A DNA stretch of 64,000 bases from Strongylocentrotus droebachiensis (taxonomy: Eukaryota; Echinodermata; Echinoidea; Camarodonta; Strongylocentrotidae): positions 248,001 through 312,000 of the forward strand of contig JAVYIG010000885.1 in the NCBI GenBank assembly GCA_035222895.1. Direction: 5' to 3'. The notes under the pieces were generated by a model. The model saw only the letters and a program-made list of their open reading frames with translations, had not been told where the DNA came from and did not search any database. Positions 24,464 through 36,201 of the stretch are shown here, piece by piece. The position numbers and the translations under genes are program-made. How positions within the stretch are numbered: the stretch's first letter is position 1; each line of letters opens with the position of its first letter.

Positions 24464-25967
24464 CCCTTACAAAAAAGTTGTATAGAATTCTATAGAACGC
24501 TTTATAGAGTTCTATAGAACTCTATAACATTCCAGATTTTCTATAGAACTTTTAAGGATTCTCTATAGAAAGCGGTTTCCTCTATAGAATTCTATAGAAT
24601 AAGTTTTCTATAGATTTAAATTTCTATAGAAAAGTTAATTCTCTATAGAATTTTTTAGGTTGTCTATAGAAATCAGTTTCCTCTAAAGAATTCTATAGAA
24701 TAAGTTTTCTATAAATTTAAATTTCTATAGAAAAGTTAATTCTCTATAGATTTTTTTAGGTTGTCTATAGAAATCAGTTTCCTCTATAGAATTCTATAGA
24801 ATAAGTTTTCTATAGATTGAAATTTCTATAGAAAAGTTAATTCTCTATAGAATTTTTAAGGTTGTCTATAGAAATGAGTTTCCTCTAAAGAATTCTATAG
24901 AATAAGTTTTCTATAGATTTAAATTTCTAAAGAAAATTTAATATAAAAAATGGCGTCCCCACTTCTCTATAGAATTTTTAAGGTTGTCTATAGAAATGAG
25001 TTTTCTCTATAGAATTCTATAGAATAAGTTTCCTATAGATCTAAATTTCTATAGAATTCTATAGAATTTTTTTTCTATATGAAGATATGTATCTCATGCA
25101 TATTCATGATAATTTGCATGTTTTCACAGAAAATGTAATTTTCATGATCTGTCAAGCAAATGTGACGATTAACATCAATTTTGTGATTCATATTTTCTTA
25201 GTCAATTATTTGCAAATATAATATATATGTCCGATTTTTTTAAACATGTAACTTAAGACGTAAAATAGATATATTAATATATGTAATTTACTAACCAGTA
25301 AAAACATGTATAATATTGTATATATGTATGTAAGATCTCAGCCCTACTTAATTAACAATATATACTCAACTGTATTTTGCTTCAAATGATCTTTGTGATG
25401 GAGCAATTGCAGGAGTTTATATAAATATGGTTAAGTCGGTGGCCAGATGTCATGCAATATTGATTATTAATTATCAATTGATTTCTTGTCGCTACTGAAT
25501 AATAAACTGGTTTTTAACTGGTAAAAAATGGTCTATAGAATTATTTACAAAAAAATTTCTATAGAATTGTATAAAAAAAATCTATAGAATTTCTATAGAA
25601 TGTTTTATAGAGATTCTATAGAGGTCCGTTATAGATTTCTATAGAATTTGTATAGAAAAGTGGCCCACTTTTCTATAGAATCTCTATAAAACATTTCTAT
25701 AGAATTGCTATAGAATAAAATGGTCTATAGAATTCTTTACAAAAAAATTCTATAGAATTCTATAAAACAAATTCTATAGAATTTCTATAGAATGTTTTAT
25801 AGAGATTCTATAGAGGTCCGTTATAGATTTCTATAGAATTTGTATAGAAAAGTGGGCCACTTTTCTATACAAATTCTATAGAAATCTATAAAACATTTCT
25901 ATAGAATTGCGTATAGAACTTCTATAAAAAAAAATTTATAGAATTCTATAGAACTTTTTTGTAAGGG
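24464..25967. mobile_element. DNA transposon element B, TCTATAGAA subterminal arrays
   Basis: 1504 bp, TIR CCCTTACAAAAAAGTT, 2-bp CG duplication (24462-24463, 25968-25969). Copies 2 and 3 give the empty site (CCACGCCCGCCGTG in copy 2). Both ends carry dozens of copies of the palindromic TCTATAGA motif within larger repeated blocks. The core (about 25076-25500) is AT-rich, non-coding, and homologous to the core of element C at 28721-29905. Confidence 0.88.
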
Positions 25968-26229
25968 CGCCGTGCTCTCGTCCGCCCGTCCTCCCCGGAA
26001 CCTCGAAACCACGTTTAACGGCATGGACGTCGATCGCGGGGTCGACGTGGCACGCGGGTTACGGGAGACAGGCCTCGTATAATTGTGCCGCCGTCCCCGC
26101 GCCACGGCGGAGGCGGGCGCGGTCGGGGAAAGACGTTTTTGAGGAACCGTTTTGTACCCGTTTGGACCCCCCGCGGCGATTAGTGGTATTAGTATATAAG
26201 ACTAGCTGTTTGCGCCCGTTAAACGGGCA

Positions 26230-27250
26230 CTCTTTGCTGTGGCAGCCATTTTGCGTTTGTCTCAGCCACAGATCCATGGGGCGCTGCTACTAAAAAATTG
26301 AACATGTTTAATTGTTTGCGTCCATCTTGCGTACGCTCAGCGTAGTTGGTACGCAACTCTACCCCCGTGGACCCCACGCATACACTCAACTCGCTTCGAG
26401 CTACCGATCCCCCCCGTCCCCCCCCCCCAACCCGTGGACCCCACGCCTACACTCAACTCGCTTCGATCTACCTGACCCCCCCCCCCACACTTTGAAAAAT
26501 GTTTTGTGGGGTCTGCATGTAACATGTAAGATGCAGATTTTTTTTGTAACATGTAAGATGCAAAAAAAAATATTTTGCCCCCCACCCACCCCCCCCCCCC
26601 CCCCCAACGATCTTATGGCACTTCGGCCTGCCCGCTGTTGTGTTCACGTGTAGGCCTACTTCAATGAATGGATAGACATAAATAGTCGCATGGATGGATA
26701 CATAATATAGCGTATAGTTGTCGAATATTGGCATGTTTGGCCCTTCATAGTCTCTTCGACTCTCATGAATAGCTCACTCACTCACTCAGATCAGTCGAGC
26801 AGCCATCGCAGCTAGAGTGCACTGCACTACACACTGTATGCGTACGGCAGAGCTCTTGAAACTGAACGATGTTTTTCTCTGATTTTCTTGTGAAAACTTT
26901 CCTTTAATAAATGATAATCAAAACTCAGTAAACATGGCCAGAATAATCACAAAATAAGCTTTGATTTCATACCTCCACTCACGAAAACTATATAAAAATC
27001 CCGGCAATAATGATGGAAATAGGTCTCTAAGTTTGGACGTGGATGGGAAGACATCTGTTGCGCTGATTTTATTTATAGGCCTAGATCTAGATCTAATTGA
27101 TTTCATCATGAAATAAGCTAATAAATATCAAATAAAGACTTGACTCGTTTAAATTTTAAATATTAGGTCTACATTTTAATTAAAATTTAAAAAATGGTAA
27201 AGATTACAAAATCTAAAATATATAAAACAAACACAGGGAAGAAAAAAAAA
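26230..27250. other. Helitron copy 5 body, no gene seen
   Basis: Contains C runs near 26410, 26475 and 26590, the AACATGTAAGATGCA direct repeats, and a diverged GATTTTCTTGTGAAAAC segment shared with the other Helitron copies. Confidence 0.6.
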
Positions 27251-27254
27251 CTTG

Positions 27255-27349
27255 TGACGGAGGCGGGATCGAACCCGTGCGTGCAAAAAGTGCAAAAGCT
27301 GCCGGTGAATCGAACGCAACCGGCGCCTCAGACCGCTCGGCCATTTTCA
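27255..27349 (-). tRNA. tRNA-Leu/Ser-like sequence, probably a pseudogene or SINE head
   Basis: On the minus strand there is an A box TGGCCGAGCGG as in type II tRNAs, a B box GGTTCGATCCC, a long variable-arm-like segment, and a downstream T9 run that could terminate Pol III. The acceptor stem pairs for four positions only (GTGA with TCAC) and the anticodon arm has an oversized loop, so a functional tRNA is unlikely. An adjacent perfect hairpin at 27350-27369 has a 9-bp stem (CTTCATGCT). Confidence 0.4.
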
Positions 27350-27392
27350 CTTCATGCTAAAGCATGAAGTTCGTGACGGCTAACCCTGATAG

Positions 27393-28440
27393 CAGACTGA
27401 CGTCTTAAAGACGTCATAAATTGGTCGTAAAGTGGTAAACACGTCGTACGTCGTATGGACGACGTAATTATGACGTCATTATGACGTCTTCAAAAGACTA
27501 TTTTTTCTAAGATAATTTTTGTCGCATTGACGACGTCATAACGACGTCATAATGACGTCTTTAAAGGACTAATTTTGTCAAGATATTTTTTGTCTTCTCG
27601 ACGACGTCATTATGATGTCTTTAAAAGACTATTTTTTCCAAGATAATTTTTGTCGTATTAACGACGTCATAAAGACGTCCTTTTGACGTCTTTAAAAGAC
27701 TATTTTTTCCAAGCTAATTTTTGTCGTATTGACGACGTGATAACGACGTCATTATGACGTCTTTAAAAGACTATTTTTTCCAAGCTAATTTTTGTCGTAT
27801 CGACGACGTCATTATGACGTCTTTAAAAGACTAATTTTTCCAATGTAATGTTGTCGTATTGACGACGTGCTAACGACGTCATTATGACGACTTTAAAAGA
27901 CTTATCTTTCCAATGTAATGTTGTCGTATTGACGACGTGCTAACGACGTCATTATGACGACTTTAAAAGACTTATTTTTCCAATGTAATGTTGTCGTATT
28001 GACGACGTGATAATGACGTCATTATGACGTCTTTAAAAGACTATTTTTTCCAAGCTAATTTTTGTCGTAACGACGACGTCATTATGACGTCTTTAAAAGA
28101 CTAATTTTTTCCAATGTAATGTTGTCGTATTGACGACGTGATAACGACATCATTATGACGTCTTTAAAATACTATTTTTTCCAAGATACTTGTTGTCGTA
28201 TTGACGACGTCATTACGACGTCATTATGACCTCTTTTAAAGACTATTTATTCCAAGATAATTGTTGTCGTATCGACGACGTCATTACGACGTCTTTAAAA
28301 GACTATTTTTTCCAATATATTTTTTGTCGTATTGACGACGCGTCATTACGACGTCATTATGACCTCTTTTAAAGACTATTGTTCCAAGATATTTTTTGTC
28401 GTAAGGATCGACGTTATAACGACGTCATTATGACGTCTCT
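27393..28440. repeat. Left GACGTC array of element D
   Basis: More than ten diverged units of about 80-90 bp with GACGTCTTTAAAAGACTA, TTTTCCAAGATAAT and TTGTCGTATTGACGACG. GACGTC is itself a palindrome. Confidence 0.9.
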
Positions 28441-28720
28441 AATTACCTAATCATTTCCAAGATAATAATCGGGTAAAGACTACAACATCTAATATGAGCA
28501 TAAGTCAAAGTAAATAGGGCAATTATCAGAATTGAAATTAAGGAACAACTCCCCCCCCCCCTCAAATGTCATTAGTCATTATATTAATAGTGGACCAATT
28601 TACAGATTGTGCACGCACCAAGGTCTGCAATATCGATCAAGACTAAACATGCTCGCATCTAGTTCAAACGGGAGTGTGTACGTGTGTGTAGATGCATAGT
28701 ACTCAAGGCATGCAAGGCGT

Positions 28721-29905
28721 CCCAGGTCGAAAATCCCATAGAGACCAATAGAGACCATTAGACAAATTCTTTTGGTCTCTAATGGTTTCTGTTGGAGTCT
28801 ATTGGTTTCTGTTGGACCCATAGAATTGAATCCAATAGAGACCATTCAAACCATCAGAAACCAATAGAAACCAATAGCACCCATAAAAAACAATAGAAAT
28901 AGAAACCAATAGGACCAATAGAAACCAATAAGACCAATAGAAACCAATAGGACCAATAGGACCAATAGAAACCAATAGGTCCAATAGAAACTAAAAGGAA
29001 CAATAGGACCGATAGGACCAATAGGACCAATAGAAACCAATAGGTCCAATAGAAACCAATAAGACCAATAGAAACCGATAGAACCGATAGAACCAATATA
29101 AAACCAATGAGACCAATAGAAACCAATAGAAATCAACAGCTAAATCTATCTCATGCATATTCATGATTACTTTACACGTTCTCACAGAACAATACATTTA
29201 TCATAATTTGTTAAGTAACTTTTGACAATGCACATCAATTTTGTGATTTTTATTTTCTTTAGGCAATTAATAACCCATAGATTATTTGTGTGATCATGTT
29301 ACAATTACATTCACGTTTTAGCGATAGATATATTGATTATAATGATTACTAACCAAGAAACAATTCATGTATGTTTATTATATAGAATAGTACAAGCCTT
29401 AAGTTAATTAAAGGATATTCTTAAACTCACTTCAAGTGATCTTTGTGATGGAGTTAATGCAATTGAGATTAGAATACCTTTTTGGTGGACAGTTGTTGAA
29501 ATCAATCTTTGATTTATCCTAATATTGATTTACCAATAGAAGCCATTGGACTATTAGGGAATTCAGAATATGGGACCATTAGAAACCCATAGAAAGATCT
29601 CTAATGGACCAACAGGAACCCATATAAAATATCTAATGGACCAACAGAAACCCATCATAGAAGAAAATATCTAATGGACCAACAGAAACCCATAGAAGAC
29701 GTGGGTGGATGTTGGTCCAATAGAAGCCTTCTGTTGGTCCATCAGAAATTTTTCTGTGGGTTTGTGTTGGTCCATTAGATATTTTCTATTGGTTTCTGTG
29801 GGTCCATCATTTCACTTTCCCTATTGAAACCAATAGACACCAATAGCTCTAATGGTTTCTGATGGTCCAATAGGCTATAGGATCCTATTGGAATTTCGAC
29901 CTGGG
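28721..29905. mobile_element. DNA transposon element C, CCAATAG subterminal arrays
   Basis: 1185 bp, TIR CCCAGGTCGAAA continuing imperfectly to ~21 bp, 2-bp GT duplication (28719-28720, 29906-29907). The ends are arrays of CCAATAGAAACCAATAGG-type motifs; ORFs there translate to low-complexity FYW/LVS peptides and are artefacts. The core (about 29140-29530) is clearly homologous to the core of element B, although TIR and arrays differ. It is nested in element D. Confidence 0.87.
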
Positions 29906-30429
29906 GTAGGACTACATGCACTATGCGATGTGTATGTAATGTATTTGAATTCAGAGTAAAAAAGCCGTTGCATGAAGTATCATCCTCCTGAATACTCTCG
30001 TTTTCTCCTGCAAATTTACAGTATGGGTAAGTCCTAGAATTACCTAATTTATTTACAAAAAGTACATAAATCTATAGTTACTGTTTTTTGTTCTGAAAAG
30101 TTGATTTGTAGACTCAATGATCTTATGTCAGTGATAGTGAGCTCGGACTTTCAACACTTGCTGACAAGATTTGGAATGTATGATCCCATCATATGTATTT
30201 TTATGTAGGTTCTTGATTGAAGGTATGCATGGCATGGGGCATCATTTAAAGCAAAAAAGTTTACTCATTTGCCTACACATGGGCTGCATGGCTTTAAAGG
30301 GAAATCTAACTCGAATATACAACTGCTCTAAAACTAAAAGAAAGCAGAAAAATAAGAGAAGCAAACTGATGACAGTTTTGGCACTAGATCTAGGTCTAGA
30401 TCTACTGCCCTTCCCTTGTTCATAGACGC
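29906..30429. other. No gene supported
   Basis: An 84-codon ORF at 30171-30425 matches nothing I recognise. Confidence 0.45.
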
Positions 30430-30655
30430 AGGCTATGTCAAGTGGAAAACACTCCGTCCCTCGTACAGGAGAGTCACCACCCTTGCACGTTAAGAACCCA
30501 TTGCACTTTTCGTATAAGAGTAGGGGGAAAACCCGGTGTAATCATGGTAACCTGCACACCCCAATCAGGCCGAGTATACGGCATCTGCAAGAATCTTCAG
30601 TATTGAAGGAGGCAGATTATATTGAAGAAGAAGAAGAAGAAGTCAAAGACGGATA
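30430..30655 (+). mobile_element. SINE-like fragment
   Basis: Contains GGAGAGTCACCACCCTTGCA, CAATCAGGCCGAGTATACGG and a GAA-repeat tail. I recall these blocks as common dispersed tRNA-SINE body sequence in marine invertebrates, but cannot check this. The tRNA-like head is not visible here. Confidence 0.45.
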
Positions 30656-30775
30656 ATACATGCAGTCACAGTGTGAGAGTGTCTACTTTATTCCAAGCAA
30701 TACTGTAGATCTACTACTAGTTTAGAATCATATCCAGACTATTTTACCAGTGACCCATTAACTCTGGCGTGGAGA

Positions 30776-31368
30776 TAACTCCGGGAAGCTCAGACGCCGA
30801 TGCCGAAGGCGTCGGAGCTTCGGGTTCTAGCTTGCATCAAAAAACATTTTAACAGCGGGTTGGGTGACATTATCTCAAAATATGCAAAGGGAGTAATTAC
30901 AATTTTGACTTACTAGGTTGCTCGACTCCTCTGGGCATCTAGGCGGCAACTTGAAATTATAATTTGAAGAAGTCTTCGATGGGAAAAAGGGGTGATTCTT
31001 CGTCCTATCCCGACGATTCTTCCATGTTGTTTCGTCGTTTCAACCGGCGAAGAGAAAGTACGCACTACCGCGCATGCGTACTTAGTGCGTACTTTCTCTT
31101 TGGCGGTTGAATCGACGAAACATGGAAGAATCTTCAGGATAGGACGAAGAATCACCCCCTTTTTCCCATCGAAGACTTCTTCAAATTATAATTTCAAGTT
31201 GCCGCCTAGATGCCCAGAGGAGTCGAGCAACCTAGTGAGTCAAAATTGTAATTACTCCCTTTGCATATTTTGAGATAATGTCACCCAACCCGCTGTTAGA
31301 ATGTTTTTTGATGCACAAACCCGAAGCTCCGACGCCTGCGGCGCAGGTGTTGGAGCTTCCCAGAGTTA
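30776..31368. mobile_element. Foldback element with 9-bp duplication (Mutator-like)
   Basis: 593 bp, almost entirely two inverted arms of ~290 bp around a centre near 31074. Ends TAACTCCGGGAAGCTC and TAACTCTGGGAAGCTC are flanked by GCGTGGAGA (30767-30775, 31369-31377). Each arm carries an extra GC-rich hairpin near its tip. Long TIRs and a 9-bp duplication are typical of the MuDR superfamily. A tiny relative is at 60102-60182. ORFs in the arms are mirror images. Confidence 0.85.
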
Positions 31369-31377
31369 GCGTGGAGA

Positions 31378-31825
31378 GAGTCCTAAAAATCTAAAACATA
31401 GGTCTAGATCTAGGCCTACCCCAAATCAAGCAAATATTCATAAAAATGTTCAAATAATGCCGGTCATGATTTAAAAGTCGTTATGTTTCTAACCTGTTTC
31501 TGGTCAATTTTCTTATTTTGGGGGGAGTATTTTTTCGGAAAAACGTTGATAGTAGTATACACTTTCTCACAGGTTGCACGGCAAACCGCTGCACAATACA
31601 AGTGCATACAGATGGAGGGTTGCGGGGGCACGTAAGTCTGCGTGAAGTGATCTACCTCCTCATTAGGGATTTTTAGATTTGCACGTTTTCAGCTTTGACT
31701 GCAACGTGTGACGTCATTTTAAGGCACTGCGCATGCGTCACGTCGTCTCAGTCGGCGATCGAGAATGCGTCAACCTTGATTTTCCTAAATCTAGTACGAT
31801 ACTAGTATATGCCGCGTGCGCATAA
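31378..31825. promoter_or_regulatory. Possible promoter-like segment with CRE and NRF1-like sites
   Basis: Near 31708-31745 lie GTGACGTCAT (CRE core TGACGTCA) and TGCGCATGCGTCACGTC (NRF1-like GCGCATGCG). Nothing else in this stretch is recognised. No TATA or mapped start supports promoter activity, and TGACGTCA may be coincidental in a GACGTC-rich element. Confidence 0.3.
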
Positions 31826-32066
31826 AATATACAGTTCCTCAGGTAGACAAAGGAACATCCCTTCCCTGCTATTATGTAAAAATGTGTAAAACAAGTGTCA
31901 CGTCATGCATATTCACCTGTTCTACACATTTTTACATAAGAGCAGTGAAGGGATGTTCTACCACAGCAATAGGCCATTTTCGTAATGTAACCAAATTTAA
32001 TGCATAGGTCTTTGTGAAGTGCCTCAATACAAACTATTTCACTCACCTGTTAAAGTTGATACTCTA
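31826..32066. repeat. Left part of a dispersed inverted repeat
   Basis: 31826-31965 matches the palindrome at 33762-33975 (CAGTTCCTCAGGTAGACAAA, ATTATGTAAAAA). 31966-32066 (AACCAAATTTAATGCATAGG, AAGTTGATACTCTAAG) recurs in reverse complement between about 33487 and 33750. Confidence 0.75.
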
Positions 32067-33486
32067 AGACAATCCCAAATACTGAGATAATTACATAAAT
32101 AGAAAGCTTTTAACCCCCATAATAACATCAAATGGTGTCCACCCGACAAAACAAGTTTAGAATAATGAATTTATTCGAGTAAACTCTACCAGAATATCTA
32201 AGTCTGAAACCCGGAAGTGCACGTAGAGTCGGGCCTCTATCCGTGACGTCACGAACGGGAGTCATGGGCTCAGTGAGAGTGAATGGCAGTGATATCCCTA
32301 CGTAAATGCTATCCTGTCAGAGCTTAGATTTGTTGTTGTTAAGGAGTATATTTGATGGATTTTCTGTTTTCATTTGAATGAAGAATAACGAAGCAACATT
32401 TTCCAGTCGCTGATTTCTTTTTATATCCTCATATTCACCTATTTGGTAGAGATTTAAGACGAGTTTACTGCTTAGGAATTAAAGTTAAATCGTGCACGTA
32501 TGAATAGGCGGATGCATTATATTGTCATCAGATAAGGTACAGGAGCAGTTTTGTAAAACGAATAGGTCTAGAACTATGATAGTAATTATCATAGATGTGT
32601 GTGACTGCCTCAAAAAAGGATACAGTACCAGTTAAACATTTTATGTGGTAAAATATCAAACTTAAACGAGATCATGCAAGCGCGCTTCCTCTATAATATT
32701 TTGGCGAGTGATGCGGCTCTTGCATGAACGTTCGTGAAGCGAGCAGAATCGGGAGGTAAGACCAAGCCGCTGTTCTATAGGCGCTGCTTGCTTGTGATGG
32801 AACGTACGTGCGCTAGTTATATGTTTATCGGCAATTGCAAGAGAATGAAAGCGACGTTGCCAGCTAAGAAAAACAACTAACAAAGACTTGCTCCTGACTA
32901 CCGGTGTCAGAATTGGTAGATGAAGGATCTTCAGGGCCAAGGAAGGCGAAAGACATGCGGAAAAAGGAAGAAGAAACCATCGGGACGGATCGCTGTAGTG
33001 TATGGTAATGAACTGTGCATGGGTAGACAGGCTACTGTTCACTCCGTGCCTGGGCCGATTTCAACACCAAAACCAAAATTACATGGTGAAAATATCGACT
33101 AACAGCACATCGTTGGCATGTATATGTCATAATTTTTAAAAGGGGAATTGATATTAATACTATGAAGTACTAGGGGAAGGTAAAGAATTGTACATAGAAT
33201 TATGATTTATTAGACTTTTCAGCCTTTGAAACAAAAATATGCAGAAAATCGTATCACTCTGCACACGTTTGCTATGGAACATCCGGGTACGTGAATATAC
33301 TCTCTCCCGGACGTGAGGTCATAAATAGTAGACCAGCGCCGTGACTGATTTTCTATGCAAAGAGAGGCGGATATTTTCAACATTTCAATTGAGCATTTCG
33401 AGTAGACAGAATTTTTGTGTGATATACTAAGTAATTGAAAAACTTTAAAATAACATATACTTGCCGTAGGTAACAAATTAAGGGAC
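32067..33486. other. Spacer between inverted repeats; promoter-like motifs, no gene recognised
   Basis: ACCCGGAAGTG (ETS-like) and GTGACGTCAC (CRE) lie 32-40 bp apart at about 32209-32255. A minus-strand ORF of 126 codons (32662-33042) and a basic plus-strand ORF of 60 codons (32920-33102) match no family I know. Either could be chance. Confidence 0.35.
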
Positions 33487-33761
33487 ATTTATTTGCTTAG
33501 AGTATCAACTTTAAGAATAATGGTATTTCAACAGACAGAATCCTAACTGCATACATTAGTTGTTGCCACGTTGGACAAACATTATGGATTGACCTACCTA
33601 CATGTAGCAACACTTAATATATGCAGTTGCATTCTGACTATTGAAATACTACTATTCCTATCAGGTGAATGAAATAATTTGTATTGGGGCACTTCACAAA
33701 GACCTATGCATTAAATTTGGTTACATTAAGAAAATGGCCTATATTGTTGAGGGTAGAATGA

Positions 33762-33975
33762 CACTATGAACATGACTGACAATGAGAGCGGACAAAATAT
33801 ACAGTTCCTCAGGTAGACAAAGGAACATCCCTTCACAGCTATTATGTAAAAAGGTGAATATGCATGTGACACCTGTTCTACACATTTTTACATAATAGCA
33901 GTGAAGGGATGTTCCTTTGTCTACCTGAGGAACTGTATATTTTGTCCGCTCTCATTGTCAGTCATGTTCATAGTG
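33762..33975. repeat. Palindromic element, ~95-bp arms
   Basis: Arms 33762-33855 and 33880-33975 are near-perfect complements (CACTATGAACATGACTGACA at the outer end). A truncated relative is at 31826-31965. Probably a foldback MITE. Confidence 0.85.
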
Positions 33976-34584
33976 TGAGGAACTGTATATTTTGTCCTTT
34001 GTCTGTCATGTAATTCATAGTGTTACTTCCTGCATACATGTATATCGTCGAGTGCAATCTAAAAGATTTCTAATTGTAGTCAACATGGGCAGTTGAGTAC
34101 GTTGACACGCATGATCAGTCGGCGTACGTCGTGTTCTCGTCCACTCATTCTAAAAGTCCCTATTGTACGGTAGATAACTTCACACAGGCATGCGCCCGCC
34201 CGCAACCACCATCGGTATGCACTTGTAATGTGCAGCGGTTTGCAGTGAAAGTGAAACCTGTGAGAAAGTGTACTACCGGCCCGGGCCCAGATGTCTGGAA
34301 ATTGAGCATTACGTGTTGATACGTAGAGGAATAAAGCAGTGACTTGTGTCACAAACATGTAACCTTAAACAAGTCGTTTCTATAGTCTTTAGACAGCAAA
34401 TTTATCTTATAGGCTACCGCGTATACAGAAATCTTTATCTGGAAATAATCGGTTAGACCTGTAAATGGTAAACAAAATTCTTTCCCCACAAGCTGTTCAA
34501 AGAAGTTTGTAGTATATGTGTTGCACATGCATACATTATCAACCATTCATTTTGTTCTTTATTCATTTTCTCATTTATTTGTAG
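33976..34584. other. No gene seen
   Basis: Short ORFs on both strands around 34080-34358 have no recognisable domain. Confidence 0.4.
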
Positions 34585-34661
34585 GCATCCTTTTTAAACA
34601 TCTTTCGTCAAAGAAGTGGATTCAAAGCACATTGTGGCCTCAGTATATTGATGTGAAACCA

Positions 34662-34751
34662 TGCAGAAAATGCTACTCTCTCTCAACCTTGTGGATGTTC
34701 CCTACTTCCCTAAGGATCAGCAGCCTCTTGAAACAGTTGAAGCCATTATCG
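34662..34751 (+). CDS. Candidate coding part of an exon, unknown protein
   Basis: A T-rich stretch ends in TTTGTAG at 34584. From ATG 34662 a frame reads MQKMLLSLNLVDVPYFPK and onward to a donor-like G|GTAAATG at 34751/34752. The amino-acid composition looks protein-like rather than random, but the protein is not recognised. The phase does not join directly to the exon-like segment at 36202, so an intervening exon would be needed or the two are unrelated. It sits inside element D, hence possibly a captured gene fragment. Confidence 0.25.
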
Positions 34752-36201
34752 GTAAATGTGTACATGTACTTGTATTATTTCTGTACATTTATTTGTCATA
34801 TTGTGCATGATCACTGAGACACTGACCAATTAGACACTACATAATGGTTCATTTCATTTGAAAGGCTTATTTCAGTTATTTGTCCTGAGTTTCAAATATA
34901 TTTATAATTCAATTAATTTTAGATCACTAAAACCTGCAGGTATGTTGCAATAACCGACAATATTATGTGAGTTTCAAACAGTGTTTTTTTACCCTTCAGC
35001 ATAGGTCAAGGAGCTTTCATTCTACCCTCATCAGCAAACTACAGAAATGCCAGTTTTCAGGCAATAGCCTGAATTCAGGCCCTGGCGAGTTATTTTCATA
35101 CCATAGTTTAGGTTTTTTGTGTACAAGCTAGCACATTCTAGGTGATTTTTCAGGCCCTCTGATCAATTCTAACTGGCATCCCTGAAACTACAATTGTATT
35201 GATAATTTACCAAACAAAATCCTGAATCACGTTTTGCATTGCCCACAAATGTTTAAAATCCAAAGGTGTGTTGACTTTATGTTTGTGAGCAATAAGAAAT
35301 TATTTCTGATAAATCTTACCAAGCAGTACTTTTCTGACATAATTCATTATTTAATTCATTGTTTATGTTCCAGTTTTAAAATATATAAAAGTTTGTCTTA
35401 AATTGTATTTCTTTCTTTTTGCTTTATTCATGCACTAGAATTCCTTGCGTCTATGTTCTCTGGATCTGAAAGCAGTGCATAATGCCAGAGATTCCACCCA
35501 AAAGCTAACCCATGAGTCCAAGCTGAAGAGGAATATTTCCAAAATTACATGTAGATCTACACTCACCCGATAGTTAAACTGCTAGAAAAAAGGTTTTTTT
35601 TTCACTTCATTATAATTTATAGAGAGAGATTGGGGGAGGGGGAGAGGTGAGGTGTAGCCACAAACCTGAATGGCTAAGCTATGGAACTGAAATTCCCATT
35701 CATGTCACTTACAATTTTAATGAATTACAGGGTGTACGAACTGACATAACAGTTTGAGTAAAAGATTCCAGTATTTTGCATATATTTGTAATTACTGTTT
35801 ATGAAGTTGACCTGTTTCATAATGCTTATGTAGTAGACTTGATATGCTCAGTCTCATGCTCACCCCCACCCCCCATCCGCTTCTTATCAGTTCTTAAAAC
35901 CTGTTGCAAATTATATATAAGTTGGTAATAGAGAAAAATTGAGTGAGTTAAATACAATACAAATCGATTCCATTATTAAGCAACTAAGACTTGTTCAGAA
36001 CTTCAGATACGGAACATGAACCGCCAACAATTTTCGAAAACGATGCAGTTTGGTTTTATGTGTAAAGCGAATGGCAACAAGTCTTTGTATGTTTTGGACT
36101 GCGCATATTCAGTGAGCTCTTTTTTTTAATAATATACAGAAATGTAAAGCATATTGAACTCTATGTCAACATTAAAAAAACTCTGAGATTTTGTTTTGCA
36201 G
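34752..36201. other. Intron-like DNA, no gene seen
   Basis: AT-rich with T-rich runs. A weak exon-like stretch follows TTCATGCACTAG near 35450 but stops within 15 codons. Confidence 0.35.

Larger units (their letters stand above)
20727..26201 (-). mobile_element. Helitron array copy 4, expanded by three insertions
   Basis: Same termini as copy 3 (CTAG at 20727, TC complement at 26200-26201). Its 5475 bp include a 290-bp insertion (20788-21077), element A (22009-24165) and element B (24464-25967). It also lacks ~330 bp relative to copy 3 between AGGTAGGATC and TCTTTTTTCTTGGGC. Removing the insertions leaves a Helitron of about 1.5 kb. Confidence 0.78.

Noticed and set aside
27393..28440. CRISPR-like or centromeric array
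   Set aside because: Units are diverged and contiguous, and lie just inside the TIR of element D, so they are its subterminal repeats.
28799..29197. Minus-strand ORFs with FYWSYWFLL-type repeats
   Set aside because: They translate the CCAATAG arrays of element C in several frames; no independent coding signal.
32662..33042. 126-codon minus-strand ORF
   Set aside because: No domain, no codon bias, no homologous arm copy; kept only as a note.
34080..34358. Overlapping ORFs on both strands
   Set aside because: No recognisable protein features and mutually exclusive.
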